Positions 16,602 to 29,245 of a stretch of DNA of 42,132 bases are shown in pieces (the first letter of the stretch is position 1; each line of letters begins with the position of its first letter). The DNA is from Candidatus Zixiibacteriota bacterium. GTDB lineage: Bacteria > Desulfobacterota > Binatia > UBA9968. The translations under genes and the position numbers were made by a program. The notes beneath the pieces are model-generated. The model was not told the DNA's origin, did not search any database, and saw only the letters and a program-made list of their open reading frames with translations. The DNA lies in assembly GCA_035574315.1 (NCBI GenBank), contig DATLYW010000022.1, positions 1 through 42,132 on the forward strand. The letters are read 5' to 3'.

Positions 16602-16658
16602 ATGGATGGCCAAGCTAACACTACGGCCGCGCGAAATCAATTTCAGCGGACGCCGGAG

Positions 16659-17012
16659 CTAGCCCAGGCGCTTGCGCAGCGATTCCAGCTCCCGCTTGAT
16701 GCGCACGAGAGCCGCCCGATATTTTTGCTCGGACAACGGCAGCTTGAGCTGGCTGCGCTCTTCTCTCCTGGCCGCCCTGAGCTTCTTGCGGGCTCCCTCG
16801 ATGGTGAAGCCTTCGGTGTAGAGCAACCGCTTGATGTCGAGCAGCAGCTCGACGTCCTTTTTCTTGTAGAGGCGGTGGCGCGACGGGGCTTTGGCGGGCT
16901 TCAGCAGGTCGAATTCGGTCTCCCAGTAGCGCAGGACGTACGGCTCCACCCCGACGATATCGCTCACTTCGCCGATCTTGAAGTAGATCTTGTCGGGCAA
17001 GCGATGCGTCAT
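16659..17012 (-). CDS. MerR-family transcriptional regulator of the pheST-ihfA locus
   Basis: This 117-residue protein has a MerR winged-helix at residues 8-75 ([30 protein letters not shown], then [33 protein letters not shown]). A basic helical tail ([31 protein letters not shown]) would form the dimer coiled coil. No effector-binding domain or metal cysteines follow. MerR-type genes of this short form commonly follow ihfA in Deltaproteobacteria, and their targets are not well defined. It starts three bases after the ihfA stop, so it is translated with it. The ATG at 17012 is the only start consistent with that spacing. Confidence 0.85.
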   Translation of the reverse strand: MTHRLPDKIYFKIGEVSDIVGVEPYVLRYWETEFDLLKPAKAPSRHRLYKKKDVELLLDIKRLLYTEGFTIEGARKKLRAARREERSQLKLPLSEQKYRAALVRIKRELESLRKRLG

Positions 17013-17015
17013 CGC

Positions 17016-17330
17016 TCAGCTTTCGGACGACGGCGGAGGAGCGCTCGGGGCGGGTATCGCGTTCAGGCTCTTCTTGAGGATCTGGCTCGCCTTGAACGTC
17101 AGCACCTTGCGGCCGACGATGATGATCTCGTCGCCGGTCTGGGGATTGCGTCCCTTGCGCGGCCGCTTGGTATTGACGACGAAATTCCCGAACCCGGAGA
17201 TCTTCACCTTCTCCCCGCGCTCGAGACAGCTCTTGATGATGTCGAAGGTCGCCTCGACGACGTCCGTCGCGTCCTTCTTGGAGAATCCGACTTTTTCATA
17301 AATCCGAAGGATGATATCCGCTTTCGTCAT
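17016..17330 (-). CDS. ihfA: Integration host factor alpha subunit
   Basis: This 104-residue HU/IHF-fold protein starts MTKADIILRIYEKVGFSKKDA and has KISGFGNFVVNTKRPRKGRNPQTGDEI, which holds the beta-arm with the DNA-intercalating proline in RNPQTG. ATFDIIKSCLERGEKV is the dimer helix. IHF bends DNA and supports promoter looping, including sigma-54 activation, of which there are two candidates in the window. The location after pheT is the classic ihfA position. The C-terminus (about 14 residues rich in Pro/Ser) extends past the usual end. The beta partner is not in this window. Confidence 0.93.
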   Translation of the reverse strand: MTKADIILRIYEKVGFSKKDATDVVEATFDIIKSCLERGEKVKISGFGNFVVNTKRPRKGRNPQTGDEIIIVGRKVLTFKASQILKKSLNAIPAPSAPPPSSES

Positions 17331-17358
17331 GGCCTCTCTTTCCTCCTGGTCGAATTCC

Positions 17359-19434
17359 TCATCTTTGCTGCGCGTCGAACACCTCGCCTATACGATGAAC
17401 CAGCTCCCGGTGCAACTCGTTCACCTCGGCGTCGGTCAGGGTCCGGTCAGCCGCTCGATACGAGACCTTGTACGCGAGACTTTTCTTGCCCTGAGGGATG
17501 TTCGGGCCCCGGTATTCGTCGAAGACTTCGACATGCTCGATCAGCGGCTCGCCGAGATCCTTGATCCAGCGAGCGATCCGCTCGGACGGAAACGACTGAT
17601 CCAGGAGCAGTGCAAAATCGCGCTCCACGGCCGGGAAGCGCGGCAGCGAACGAGCTTTGATTTGGCGCGGAGCATACTGAACCAGACCTTCGAAGTCAAG
17701 TTCAAAAGCCAGGAACGGCGGCACGTCCAGCTCGTCGCAGATCTCCGGATGGCTCTGTCCGACGATGCCCAGCCGGACCTCCTCGAGCGCCAGCTCCGCG
17801 GTGCGGCCGGGATGAAGGCTGGCAACCCTGCAGGGCGCCCACGAAACGCGCTCGCGGAGGCGCAGCAGGTCGAGAACCTCCTCGACCAGGCCTTTGCAGT
17901 CGAGAAAGCCCAGCGGCACTTCTTCGCCGATGCGCAGGCCGGCGCGCTCGCGCGGCCCGTACAGCAATCCCGCGATCCGCTGCCGCTCTTCGCTCCTGCC
18001 TTCCGGGCCCAGCCCGAAAACCTTGCCGATGTGAAAGGCCGAGAAGCTGCGCGCCTTGTGGGCCAGATTCAGCCTCAGATTCTCGATCAGCCCCGGTATC
18101 AGACTGAAGCGCATTTGCGGCTGCTCCTTCACCAGCGGATTGAGCACCGTGACCGGGGCCGTCCCCTCCGGCCACAGGCCGGGAAAGATCTCGTTCATCC
18201 GTTCGCTCGTGAACGGGAGGTTGATCACCTCGGTGAGCCCCGCGCCCGAGAGCAGCGCCCGGATCCTGCGCTCCCAACCCCGGCCGTCGCCGGCTCCGTT
18301 TTGCGCCGGATGCAGGGCGGGCAGCGTGGTCGGAATCCGGTCGTAGCCGTACAGCCGGGCGATCTCTTCGATCAAGTCGGCCTCGCGCGTGAGGTCGGGC
18401 CGCCACGTCGGAACCGTCACGCTCAGGCTCGAGCCCCCTTTGCGCGCGGTCCGCAATCCCAGCGAGCCGAGGATCTTCGTGATCGTCCGCGCCGGCACGC
18501 GCACCCCCAGGAGCCCGGCGGCGCGCTCCTCGCGCAGCCTGACGACCCGGTTTCTGGCCGGCCGCGGATAGTGGTCGAGCGCGCCCGGCAGAGGAGAGCC
18601 GCCGGCCAGCTCGGCGATGAGCTCCGCCGCGCGCTCCGCCGCGCGGACCGTCCCCTCGGGATCGACGCCGCGCTCGAAGCGGTGGGACGCTTCGCTGTGC
18701 AGCCCGAGCCGCTTTGCCGTGCGTCGGATCGTGACCGGGTCGAAGTTGGCGCTCTCGAGAAAAACCCGGCGCGTCCCGCCCACCACCTCGGACGACAACC
18801 CTCCCATGATCCCGGCCAGCGCCACCGGCCGATCGCCGTCGCAGATCAGCAGGTCGTCCGGGGCGAGTCTCCGCTCGATTCCGTCAAGGGTGACGAATTC
18901 GCCGGCGGCGCCGGCCCGGCGCACGACGATCCTGCGCTCGTCCAGCCGATCCAGGTCGAAAGCGTGCAGCGGCTGGCCGGTCTCCAGCATGACGTAGTTG
19001 GTGACGTCAACCACGTTGTTGATGGCGCGAATGCCGCACGCCTCCAGGCGAAACCGCATCCACGGAGGCGCGACGCCGACACGGACTCCCTCGATCACCT
19101 TGCCGCTGTAGCGCGGGCATCCTTCAGGATCCTGCACCGAAACGGAAACCCCGCCCAGCTCCCGGAGCGCGCGGACGCGAAGCGGCTTTTGCGCCTTGAG
19201 CCTCCCGCCGGTGAGCGCGGCGACTTCGCGCGCCAACCCGAACACGCTCAGGCAGTCGCCGCGGTTCGGCGTGACGTTCACCTCGATCAACCAGTCCTCG
19301 CGACCGCTTTCCGGCTCGCGCAGAGGAGCGATCGCCTCGACCTCGAGTCCCGCCATCGTGAGCCGGTCCGCGAGCTGACGCGGCGAAGCGTCGAAGGTTG
19401 CGAACTCTTTGAGCCAATTGAACGTGAACTTCAT
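17359..19434 (-). CDS. pheT: Phenylalanyl-tRNA synthetase beta subunit lacking the N-terminal tRNA-binding domain
   Basis: From the ATG at 19434 the protein is 691 residues, against about 790-800 for most bacterial PheT. The N-terminus MKFTFNWLKEF and GLEVEAIAPL is normal, but it passes within about 15 residues to VNVTPNRGDCLSVFGLAREVAALTGG. The EMAP-like tRNA-binding insert of roughly 110 residues that usually lies between is absent. The B3/B4 editing region (NNVVDVTNYVMLETGQPLHAFDLD), B5 (ASHRFERGVDP), the catalytic-like core and the C-terminal ferredoxin-like anticodon domain (SLPRFPAVERDFALLLD) are all present. The frame upstream is open but that is shadow. It follows pheS by 47 bases. 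Confidence 0.93.
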   Translation of the reverse strand: MKFTFNWLKEFATFDASPRQLADRLTMAGLEVEAIAPLREPESGREDWLIEVNVTPNRGDCLSVFGLAREVAALTGGRLKAQKPLRVRALRELGGVSVSVQDPEGCPRYSGKVIEGVRVGVAPPWMRFRLEACGIRAINNVVDVTNYVMLETGQPLHAFDLDRLDERRIVVRRAGAAGEFVTLDGIERRLAPDDLLICDGDRPVALAGIMGGLSSEVVGGTRRVFLESANFDPVTIRRTAKRLGLHSEASHRFERGVDPEGTVRAAERAAELIAELAGGSPLPGALDHYPRPARNRVVRLREERAAGLLGVRVPARTITKILGSLGLRTARKGGSSLSVTVPTWRPDLTREADLIEEIARLYGYDRIPTTLPALHPAQNGAGDGRGWERRIRALLSGAGLTEVINLPFTSERMNEIFPGLWPEGTAPVTVLNPLVKEQPQMRFSLIPGLIENLRLNLAHKARSFSAFHIGKVFGLGPEGRSEERQRIAGLLYGPRERAGLRIGEEVPLGFLDCKGLVEEVLDLLRLRERVSWAPCRVASLHPGRTAELALEEVRLGIVGQSHPEICDELDVPPFLAFELDFEGLVQYAPRQIKARSLPRFPAVERDFALLLDQSFPSERIARWIKDLGEPLIEHVEVFDEYRGPNIPQGKKSLAYKVSYRAADRTLTDAEVNELHRELVHRIGEVFDAQQR

Positions 19435-19481
19435 GGAAAGGGAAGCGGGCGGCCCGTCCCGGCCGTCGCCGGCCGGGTCCG

Positions 19482-20522
19482 TCAGCCGAACTGCCGGAGG
19501 AATCTCAAGTCGTTCTGGAAAAAAAGGCGGATATCGTCGATCCCGTACTTGAGCATCGCGATCCGCTCCACTCCCATCCCGAAGGCGAATCCCGAGACCT
19601 CGTTCCAGTCGTAACCCACGAACGCGAAGACCTGGGGATCGATCATGCCCGCGCCGAGAATCTCGAGCCAGCCCGTGCCCTTGCAAACCCGGCAGCCCTG
19701 GCCACCCTCTGCGGCGCCGCTTCCGCCGCACAGGAGGCAGCGGATGTCGATCTCCGCGCTCGGCTCGGTAAAGGGAAAGAAGCTCGGCCGAAAGCGCACG
19801 CCGGTCTCGGCGCTGAAGATCCGCTGCAGGAAGTGCGTGAGCACGCCCTTGAGGTCGGAAAAAGCGACGCCGCGGTCCACCATGAAGCCCTCGACCTGAT
19901 GGAACATCGGCGAATGGGTGGCGTCGTCGTCGTGGCGGTAGACGGCCCCGGGAACGATCACCTGCAAGGGCGGACGCCGCTTCTCCATCGTCCGGATCTG
20001 AACCGGCGAGGTGTGCGTCCTGAGCAGCCGCCCGGCGGAGACGAAAAAAGTATCCTGCATGTCGCGCGCCGGATGGTCCTGCGGAATGTTGAGCGCCTCG
20101 AAATTGTAGTAGTCCTCCTCGATGTCCGGACCGCACGCGATCTCGAATCCCATGCCGTGAAAAACCGAGGCGATCTCCTCCATGACGGCGGTCAGCGGGT
20201 GGACGCATCCGCGCCGCCAGCGGGTTCCGGGGAGCGTGACGTCGATCGCCTCGCTCTTCAGGCTGCGCTCCTTGGCCTCGGCCCTGATCGCCTCGAGGCG
20301 CTCCTCGATGCGCTCCTCGAGCAGCCGGCGCGCGCGGTTGAGGCGATCGCCCGCCTGCGGCCGCTCCTCGGGCGGCAGATCCTTGAGGCCGCGCAGGAGC
20401 GAGGTGAGCCGCCCCTTGCGGCCGAGGATCTCCACCCGCAGCGCGTCGACGTCGGCTTCCGACTCGCAACGACCGAGCCGCTCCAGGACCTCGCTCTGGA
20501 GCCTTTCTATGGAGTCGTCCAT
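19482..20522 (-). CDS. pheS: Phenylalanyl-tRNA synthetase alpha subunit
   Basis: This 346-residue catalytic subunit charges tRNA-Phe. The N-terminal coiled coil spans about residues 1-85 (IERLQSEVLERLGRCE..., LLEERIEERLEAIRAEA). Class II motifs include HPLTAVMEEIASVFHGMGFE, PVQIRTMEKRRPP and, for motif 2, VYRHDDDATHSPMFHQVEG. Motif 3 is FAFGMGVERIAMLKYGI. A four-cysteine knuckle, CLLCGGSG...CRVCKGTG, lies near residue 275 and probably binds zinc; it is present in many but not all PheS. The ATG at 20522 gives the usual length and follows the rplT stop by 17 bases. Confidence 0.95.
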   Translation of the reverse strand: MDDSIERLQSEVLERLGRCESEADVDALRVEILGRKGRLTSLLRGLKDLPPEERPQAGDRLNRARRLLEERIEERLEAIRAEAKERSLKSEAIDVTLPGTRWRRGCVHPLTAVMEEIASVFHGMGFEIACGPDIEEDYYNFEALNIPQDHPARDMQDTFFVSAGRLLRTHTSPVQIRTMEKRRPPLQVIVPGAVYRHDDDATHSPMFHQVEGFMVDRGVAFSDLKGVLTHFLQRIFSAETGVRFRPSFFPFTEPSAEIDIRCLLCGGSGAAEGGQGCRVCKGTGWLEILGAGMIDPQVFAFVGYDWNEVSGFAFGMGVERIAMLKYGIDDIRLFFQNDLRFLRQFG

Positions 20523-20539
20523 CGAAGCGGGAAAAGGCC

Positions 20540-20899
20540 CTAGGCGCTCAAATGGGATTTCGCGCGCTCCGCGAGCTGGCCGAACGCGGCCTGGTCGGCG
20601 ACCGCCAGCTCCGCGAGCATCTTGCGGTTCAACTCGATGCCGGCCTGCTTCAGCCCCTTCAGCAGCTGGCTGTACGACAGGCCGTTCAGGCGGGCCGCCG
20701 CGCCGATGCGGGTGATCCACAGCCCCCGGAAGTTCCTCTTCTTGACGCGCCGGTCGCGGTAGGCGAACGCGAGCGAACGCTCCACGGTTTCCCGGGCCGA
20801 GCGGTACAGGCGTCCTCGTCCGCCCACGTACCCCTTGGCCAGCTTCATGATTTTCTTTCGTCTGTGACGGGATTTGCTCCCGCCTTTTGCTCGTGGCAC
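20540..20899 (-). CDS. rplT: 50S ribosomal protein L20
   Basis: This 119-residue protein starts [29 protein letters not shown] and contains [40 protein letters not shown], the standard L20 core. L20 assembles early on 23S rRNA and in many bacteria represses the infC-rpmI-rplT transcript. The neighbourhood is the normal infC-rpmI-rplT order, with an 18-base gap from rpmI. No L20-binding pseudoknot was identified. Confidence 0.97.
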   Translation of the reverse strand: MPRAKGGSKSRHRRKKIMKLAKGYVGGRGRLYRSARETVERSLAFAYRDRRVKKRNFRGLWITRIGAAARLNGLSYSQLLKGLKQAGIELNRKMLAELAVADQAAFGQLAERAKSHLSA

Positions 20900-20917
20900 T
20901 TCGACTGCTCCTTTCCT

Positions 20918-21115
20918 CTATTTGTAAGGGATCAGCTTGCGAATGTTCTTGGCCTCGCTCGCCGCGACGGTGGCGGCCCGGCGCAGGTTCCGCTTGCGTT
21001 TCTTCCCTTTGGAAGACAGCAGATGGCGTCGGAATGCCTTGTTCCGCTTGATCTTTCCCGTACCGGTCAGCTTGAACCGCTTGGCGGCGGCCCGATTCGT
21101 CTTCATCTTCGGCAT
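20918..21115 (-). CDS. rpmI: 50S ribosomal protein L35
   Basis: This 65-residue protein starts [45 protein letters not shown], the whole of the L35 signature. The C-terminal [12 protein letters not shown] is also standard. It lies 32 bases after infC and 18 bases before rplT, and would be coexpressed with both. Confidence 0.97.
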   Translation of the reverse strand: MPKMKTNRAAAKRFKLTGTGKIKRNKAFRRHLLSSKGKKRKRNLRRAATVAASEAKNIRKLIPYK

Positions 21116-21147
21116 GATTGCTCCCGTCTTTTCGCGTTGAGTCTGAA

Positions 21148-21651
21148 TTACTTGGGCGTCAGCAGCATCGCCATGCTCCGTCCCTCGAGGCGCGGCTCGA
21201 TGTCGACCTTGGCGATGTCCTGGAGCTGCTTCACCACTCCGCTGAGCATCTGCCTGCCCAGCTCCGGGTGCGTGATCTCGCGCCCGCGGAAGAACACCGA
21301 GACCTTCACCCGCTGGCCCCGCTCGATGAACTGGCGGATGCTTCGCACCTTGTGCAGCACGTCGTGCGGATCGGTCCGCGATCCCATCTTGACTTCCTTG
21401 ATCTCGACGACGGAATGCTTTTTCGGACCGTGGGACTTCTTTTTCTGCTCGTAGCGGAACTTCCCGTAGTCCATGATCCGGCAGACCGGCGGCTGGGCAT
21501 CGGGAGCCACCTCCACCAGGTCGAGGCCCAGCTGTTCCACCTGCTTGAGCGCCTCGTGCAGCGGCATGACGCCGAGCTGCTCCCCCTTGGGACCGATGAC
21601 GCGCACCTCGCGCGCGCGTATTTGCTGATTGATTCTCGCGTCTCTAGCGAT
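21148..21651 (-). CDS. infC: Translation initiation factor IF-3, starting at an AUC codon
   Basis: The IF3 frame contains [52 protein letters not shown] and a normal C-terminal domain ending SMAMLLTPK. Conserved residues extend upstream of the nearest GTG to [15 protein letters not shown], so the protein must start earlier. In frame, no ATG, GTG or TTG lies between that point and an upstream TGA. An ATC at 21651-21649 follows GGAGG with a six-base spacer. From it the protein is 167 residues, the usual length. IF3 destabilises initiation at such codons, so a rare AUU/AUC start is the known autoregulation device of infC. It is 42 bases after thrS. Confidence 0.95.
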   Translation of the reverse strand: MARDARINQQIRAREVRVIGPKGEQLGVMPLHEALKQVEQLGLDLVEVAPDAQPPVCRIMDYGKFRYEQKKKSHGPKKHSVVEIKEVKMGSRTDPHDVLHKVRSIRQFIERGQRVKVSVFFRGREITHPELGRQMLSGVVKQLQDIAKVDIEPRLEGRSMAMLLTPK

Positions 21652-21662
21652 AAGCCACCTCC
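21649..21662 (-). promoter_or_regulatory. Ribosome binding site plus AUC start codon of infC
   Basis: The minus strand reads GGAGGTGGCTTATC: a strong Shine-Dalgarno followed by six bases and AUC. Strong SD with a discriminated start codon is the arrangement that makes infC translation sensitive to IF3 level. Confidence 0.8.
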
Positions 21663-21693
21663 GTGGTCAAAGGACCGGTTCCGGCTCCACCGG

Positions 21694-23601
21694 TCAGCCC
21701 AGCTCCCGCGCCACCTCCGACTCCAGCATCCCCACGAAATCCGCCACCGACATCGGCGCCAGATTCTCCCCGCCCCTGCGGCGAAGGGTCAGGGTCCGGG
21801 CTTGAACCTCCTTGTCCCCGATGATCGCGGCATAGGGAATCTTGGCGAGCTGCGCCTCGCGGATCTTGTATCCGAGCTTTTCGTTGCGGTCGTCCAGCTC
21901 CACCCGCCAGCCGCGGTCCCGCAGCTCCGCGAAAACGCTTTTAGCATATTGCTTGTGGTGGTCGGTAACGGTCAGAACCCTCACCTGCACCGGGGCGAGC
22001 CACAGCGGAAAAGCGCCGCCGCAGTGCTCGATCAAAATCCCCATGAACCGCTCGATCGACCCCAGCAGCGCCCGATGGATCATCACCGGCCGCTCCTCGC
22101 TTCCGGAGGCCGAGACGTAGGTGAGACCGAAACGCTCCGGCAGAAAGAAATCGAGCTGCACGGTGGCCAGCTGCCACCCCCGGCGCAGCGCGTCGAGCAC
22201 CACGAAATCGATCTTCGGACCGTAGAACGCTCCCTCGCCGGGGCTGCTCCGGTACTCGATCGACTGCTTCCGCAGCGCCTGGCCGAGGACCTCCTCGGCG
22301 CGGTCCCATACGGCCGGATCGCCGAGAAAGTCCTTCGGGCGGGTGGAGAGCCGCACCTCCATGTCGCCGAACCGGAAGGTACGGTAAACCTCCCGCAGCA
22401 TCGTAATCAACCCGCCGATTTCGTCCTCGATCTGTTCGGGCGCGCAGAAAATGTGCGCGTCGTCCTGCGAGAAAGAGCGCACCCGGGTGAGCCCCGCGGT
22501 CACGCCGGAGCGTTCGTAGCGGTGCAGCCGGCCAAAGTCCGCGATCCTGAGCGGCAGGTCGCGGTACGAGCGCTTCTTCGAGGCATAGATCAGCGTGTGG
22601 CCCGGGCAGTTCATCGGCTTCACGCCGAACTCGCGGTCGTCGACGCGGGTGAAATACATGTTCTCGCGGTAGTGATCGTAATGCCCGGAGCGGCGCCACA
22701 GCTCGACGTCGAGGATCTGCGGCGTGATCACCTCTTCGTAGCCGTAGCGGCGGTAGAGCCGGCGGACGTAAGCGATCAGCTCGTTGTAGACCACAGCCCC
22801 TTTCGGGTGGAAAAACGGGCTTGCCGGCGCGACCGGGTGAAAGCTGAAGAGATCGAGCTCGCGCCCGAGCCGTCGGTGATCCCGTTTTTTCGCCTCCTCG
22901 AGCAGCTGCAGGTGCTCCTTCAGCGCCTGCCGGGTCGGCCACGCCGTCCCGTAGATGCGCTGGAGCATCTCGTTGCGCTCGTCCCCGCGCCAGTAGGCGC
23001 CGGCGACTCCGGTGAGCTTGAACGCCCGCAGCGCTCCGGTCGACGGCACGTGAGGGCCGCGGCACAAATCCACCCAGTCCCCCTGCCGGTAAAGCGAGAC
23101 CGTCTCGTCGGGGATTCCCTCGAGGATCTCGACTTTGTAGGCCTCTCCCATCGAGCGAAACAGCTCGATCGCCTGCTGGCGCGACATTTCCTCCCGCCGG
23201 ACGGGGAGGTCCTGCTCGACCAGCTCCTTCATGCGGGCCTCGATGCGCTCTAGCTCTTCGGGAGTGAACGCCCGGTCGCGCTTGAAGTCGTAGTAAAAGC
23301 CGTCCTCGATCGTCGGGCCGATGGTCACCTGGGTTCCGGGAAACAGGCTCTGCACCGCCTGCGCCATGAGGTGCGCGGTTGAGTGGCGCAGGATGTCGAG
23401 CCCCTCGGGGCTGTCCACCGAGATCCACTCGACCGTGCCGTCCTCGGTGAGAGGCCGGCTCAGGTCCACGGCCTTGCCGTCGAGCCTGGCGGCGATCACG
23501 TCTTTTCCGGCCTCGCAGGAGACGGCGAGCTCGCCGATGGTCGTGCCGCGGCGGACGTCGACGGTTTTCCCGCCGGGCAACCGGATACGAATGTTCTCCA
23601 T
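21694..23601 (-). CDS. thrS: Threonyl-tRNA synthetase
   Basis: From the ATG at 23601 the protein is 635 residues. Domains in order: TGS (1-62), editing domain with HSTAHLMAQAV near residue 71 and the later RGPHVPSTG, class II core with MNCPGH (zinc cysteine), motif 2 in DFGRLHRYERSG and RVRSFSQDDAHIFC, motif 3 in GSIERFMGILIEH, then an anticodon-binding domain. There is no Shine-Dalgarno in the 18 bases between this ATG and the tRNA-Val gene. A longer in-frame start exists, but it would run into tRNA-Val. The gene probably depends on transcription through tRNA-Val, with a very short leader after tRNA cleavage. Confidence 0.95.
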   Translation of the reverse strand: MENIRIRLPGGKTVDVRRGTTIGELAVSCEAGKDVIAARLDGKAVDLSRPLTEDGTVEWISVDSPEGLDILRHSTAHLMAQAVQSLFPGTQVTIGPTIEDGFYYDFKRDRAFTPEELERIEARMKELVEQDLPVRREEMSRQQAIELFRSMGEAYKVEILEGIPDETVSLYRQGDWVDLCRGPHVPSTGALRAFKLTGVAGAYWRGDERNEMLQRIYGTAWPTRQALKEHLQLLEEAKKRDHRRLGRELDLFSFHPVAPASPFFHPKGAVVYNELIAYVRRLYRRYGYEEVITPQILDVELWRRSGHYDHYRENMYFTRVDDREFGVKPMNCPGHTLIYASKKRSYRDLPLRIADFGRLHRYERSGVTAGLTRVRSFSQDDAHIFCAPEQIEDEIGGLITMLREVYRTFRFGDMEVRLSTRPKDFLGDPAVWDRAEEVLGQALRKQSIEYRSSPGEGAFYGPKIDFVVLDALRRGWQLATVQLDFFLPERFGLTYVSASGSEERPVMIHRALLGSIERFMGILIEHCGGAFPLWLAPVQVRVLTVTDHHKQYAKSVFAELRDRGWRVELDDRNEKLGYKIREAQLAKIPYAAIIGDKEVQARTLTLRRRGGENLAPMSVADFVGMLESEVARELG

Positions 23602-23619
23602 GCGGGTACTATAATAGGA

Positions 23620-23694
23620 TGGTAGGCACGGGCAGGATTGAACTGCCGACCTCTTCCGTGTCAAGGAAGCGCTCTCCCACTGAGCTACGTGCCT
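23620..23694 (-). tRNA. tRNA-Val (anticodon GAC)
   Basis: The cloverleaf is complete: acceptor AGGCACG/CGTGCCT, D arm GCTC/GAGC, anticodon stem CTTCC/GGAAG with loop TTGACAC (anticodon GAC), T arm GGCAG/CTGCC with loop TTCAATC. Discriminator A and an encoded CCA (23620-23622). It lies 18 bases upstream of the thrS start on the same strand. Confidence 0.96.
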
Positions 23695-23785
23695 GAAAGG
23701 AGTGAAGAGACAATCGTTGTCGAGCCTTCATCGATCAGCGTCGGCGCCTGCCCTGGCTTGGGCAGAAAGATGCAAACAAGCGATT

Positions 23786-23814
23786 TTCCTATCAATTTCT
23801 CGCAAGGCTGTCAA
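23786..23814 (-). promoter_or_regulatory. Probable sigma-70 promoter for tRNA-Val and the thrS operon
   Basis: On the minus strand a perfect TTGACA (23814-23809) is followed by 17 bases and TAGGAA (23791-23786). The -35 overlaps the pgsA stop codon. A 6-bp hairpin CTGCCC/GGGCAG (about 23750-23767) and the palindrome GACAA-TCG-TTGTC (23709-23721) lie between it and tRNA-Val. The -10 is only a partial match, so strength is uncertain. Confidence 0.5.
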
Positions 23815-24377
23815 CCCGGTCGCCTCAGCGCCGAGGCTCTGTTCTGCAACCACACCAATCCCCGGTAGAGATACTGCAACCCCGACCACACCGTCGCCAC
23901 GGCGGTGGCGACCACGACGATGTCGCGCCACAACGGGTCGATGCTTTGCGGGTCGTAAAGCAGCAGGAGGACCACGCCCACCGTCAGCAGCTGTAACGCG
24001 GTGCTGCACTTGCCCGCCGCCGTCGGCTGAACGTGCGGCCGCTCGTCGAGCAGCAGACACAGCATACCATACCCGGTCAAAATGAAAACATCGCGGCTGA
24101 GAACCAGGACCGCAAGCCACGGCGGGATCGCCCCCTCGAGCGCCAGCATCAGGAAAGAGCTGATCATCAGGAGCTTGTCCGCCAGCGGATCCAGGTGCGC
24201 GCCCAGCGCGGTCTCCTGCCCCATCCAGCGCGCGCTGAGGCCGTCGAGAAAATCGGTCACGCCGCCGATCACGAAGACCGCCAGCGCGGCGCCGTAACTG
24301 CGCGACGAGAGCAGGACGAGAAAGACGGGGATCGTCAGGATCCGTACCAGCGTGAGGAAGTTAGGGAGATTGAGCAT
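23811..24377 (-). CDS. pgsA: CDP-alcohol phosphatidyltransferase (phosphatidylglycerophosphate synthase type)
   Basis: From the ATG at 24377 the protein is 188 residues, with the N-terminus MLNLPNFLTLVRILTIPVF usual for PgsA. The catalytic signature DGxxAR-x8-GxxxDxxxD is complete in TDFLDGLSARWMGQETALGAHLDPLADK. Five to six membrane helices follow. PgsA joins CDP-diacylglycerol to glycerol-3-phosphate in the inner membrane. An ATG at 24401, eight codons earlier, also has a plausible SD, so the start is not certain. Either overlaps the end of hflX. The family has several substrate classes, and the PgsA call is by resemblance. Confidence 0.82.
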   Translation of the reverse strand: MLNLPNFLTLVRILTIPVFLVLLSSRSYGAALAVFVIGGVTDFLDGLSARWMGQETALGAHLDPLADKLLMISSFLMLALEGAIPPWLAVLVLSRDVFILTGYGMLCLLLDERPHVQPTAAGKCSTALQLLTVGVVLLLLYDPQSIDPLWRDIVVVATAVATVWSGLQYLYRGLVWLQNRASALRRPG

Positions 24378-25679
24378 CGAATCCCCGGGCCGCGGCGGCA
24401 TCTCCGTTCCGCGCGAGCATCTTCCTCATTTGACCGGCCAGCTTCGGTGTGACGAGCGCCGTCAGGTGGAGGCGATCGCCCTCGTAGCGCTCTTCGATGA
24501 TCCGGCCGCGCTCCCGGATCATCGCGACCAGCGCGCCCTGCGCCGCGCTGAAGCAGCCGTGGAACGTCTCCTTGCCCTCGTCCAGGATCGCCCCGATCCG
24601 CTCCAGCAACCCTTCGACGCCGCGGCCTGTCAGCGCCGATATGGGGCAGACCTCACGGGCCCGGCTGTTCCGGAACGACCGCAGGGGAAGCTCCGGGAAG
24701 AGATCGATCTTGTTCGGCACCAGGATCGCCGGGATCGCGCCCGCGCCGATCTCCTCGAGCACCTTCTCGACGATCTCGATCTGCTCTTCGAACAGGGGGC
24801 TCGCCATGTCGACGAGGTGGAGCAGCAGGTCGGCCCGGGCGACCTCCTCGAGCGTGCTCTTGAACGCCTCGATGAGCGAATGAGGGATCTTGTTGATGAA
24901 GCCGACCGTGTCGACGAGCATCACCTTGTCGCGGTTCGGCAGCCGCAAGGCGCGGATCGTGGGATCGAGCGTGGCGAACAGCCTGTCCTCGACGGTCACG
25001 CCGGCGCGCGTGAGGGCGTTCATCAAAGTGGACTTCCCGGCGTTCGTATAGCCCACCAGCGCCACAGTCGCGAAGGGGACCTCGTCGCGCTCCCTGCGCT
25101 GCAGCCCCCGCGTCCGCTCGACCCGGCGCAGGCGGCGTTTGAGATGCGCGATCCGCTCGCGGATCCGCCGGCGGTCCACCTCCAGCTGCGTCTCGCCCGG
25201 GCCGCGGGTGCCGATGCCGCCGCCGAGCCGCGAAAGGTGCAGCCACTGCCGCGTCAGGCGCGGCAGGAGATACTGCAGTTGCGCCAGCTCGACCTGGAGC
25301 TTGCCCTCGTTGCTGCGGGCGCGCTGGGCGAAGATGTCGAGGATGAGCTGGCTCCGGTCCACCACGCGAGTCGCCAGGGCCGCTTCGAGGTTGCGCTGCT
25401 GCGCCGGCGTGAGATCCTCGTCGACGATCACGAGATCGGCGCCCTGCCGCTTCACCTTGAGCTGGATCTCCTCCACCTTGCCGCGGCCGATCAGGGTCGC
25501 GGGGGTGACGCTTCTCAACTGCTGGGAAGTCTTCTCCAGCACTTCGGCCCCGGCGGTCTCCGCGAGCCGCTCGAGCTCGTCCAGACTGTCGCCGAGAGGG
25601 ATTCTTCCCGGAGCCGAAGGCAGCTCGACCCCGACCAGGATCGCCCGCTCTTTTCGATGGTGGTTGGAATTGCGCCGGT

Positions 25680-25683
<4 letters not shown>
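24361..25683 (-). CDS. hflX: GTPase HflX
   Basis: About 440 residues: N-terminal HflX domain with ERAILVGVEL, VTPATLIGRGKVEEIQ and DEDLTPAQQRNLEAAL, then a coiled linker (LSRLGGGIGTRGPGETQLEVDRRRI). The G domain is at about 205-365, with P-loop GYTNAGKST, switch II DTVGF and NKID. HflX splits stalled ribosomes. The best start is a TTG at 25683-25681 that overlaps the dnaE stop as TTGA. In-frame ATG codons further upstream would overlap dnaE by more than 100 bases. The end overlaps the pgsA start. No Hfq gene is next to it, unlike in gamma-proteobacteria. Confidence 0.9.
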
Positions 25684-29186
<3,503 letters not shown>

Positions 29187-29245
29187 GCAACCGCCCCACC
29201 CTTAGCACAAACGTTTCCGCGCGACAAATATTTTGCCGCGCGACG

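Noticed and set aside
17311..19614. Plus-strand open frame of about 770 codons across pheT
   Set aside because: It is a shadow of pheT and pheS. Similar shadows at 888-3155, 13327-14061, 24352-25698 and 33865-35829 were discarded for the same reason.
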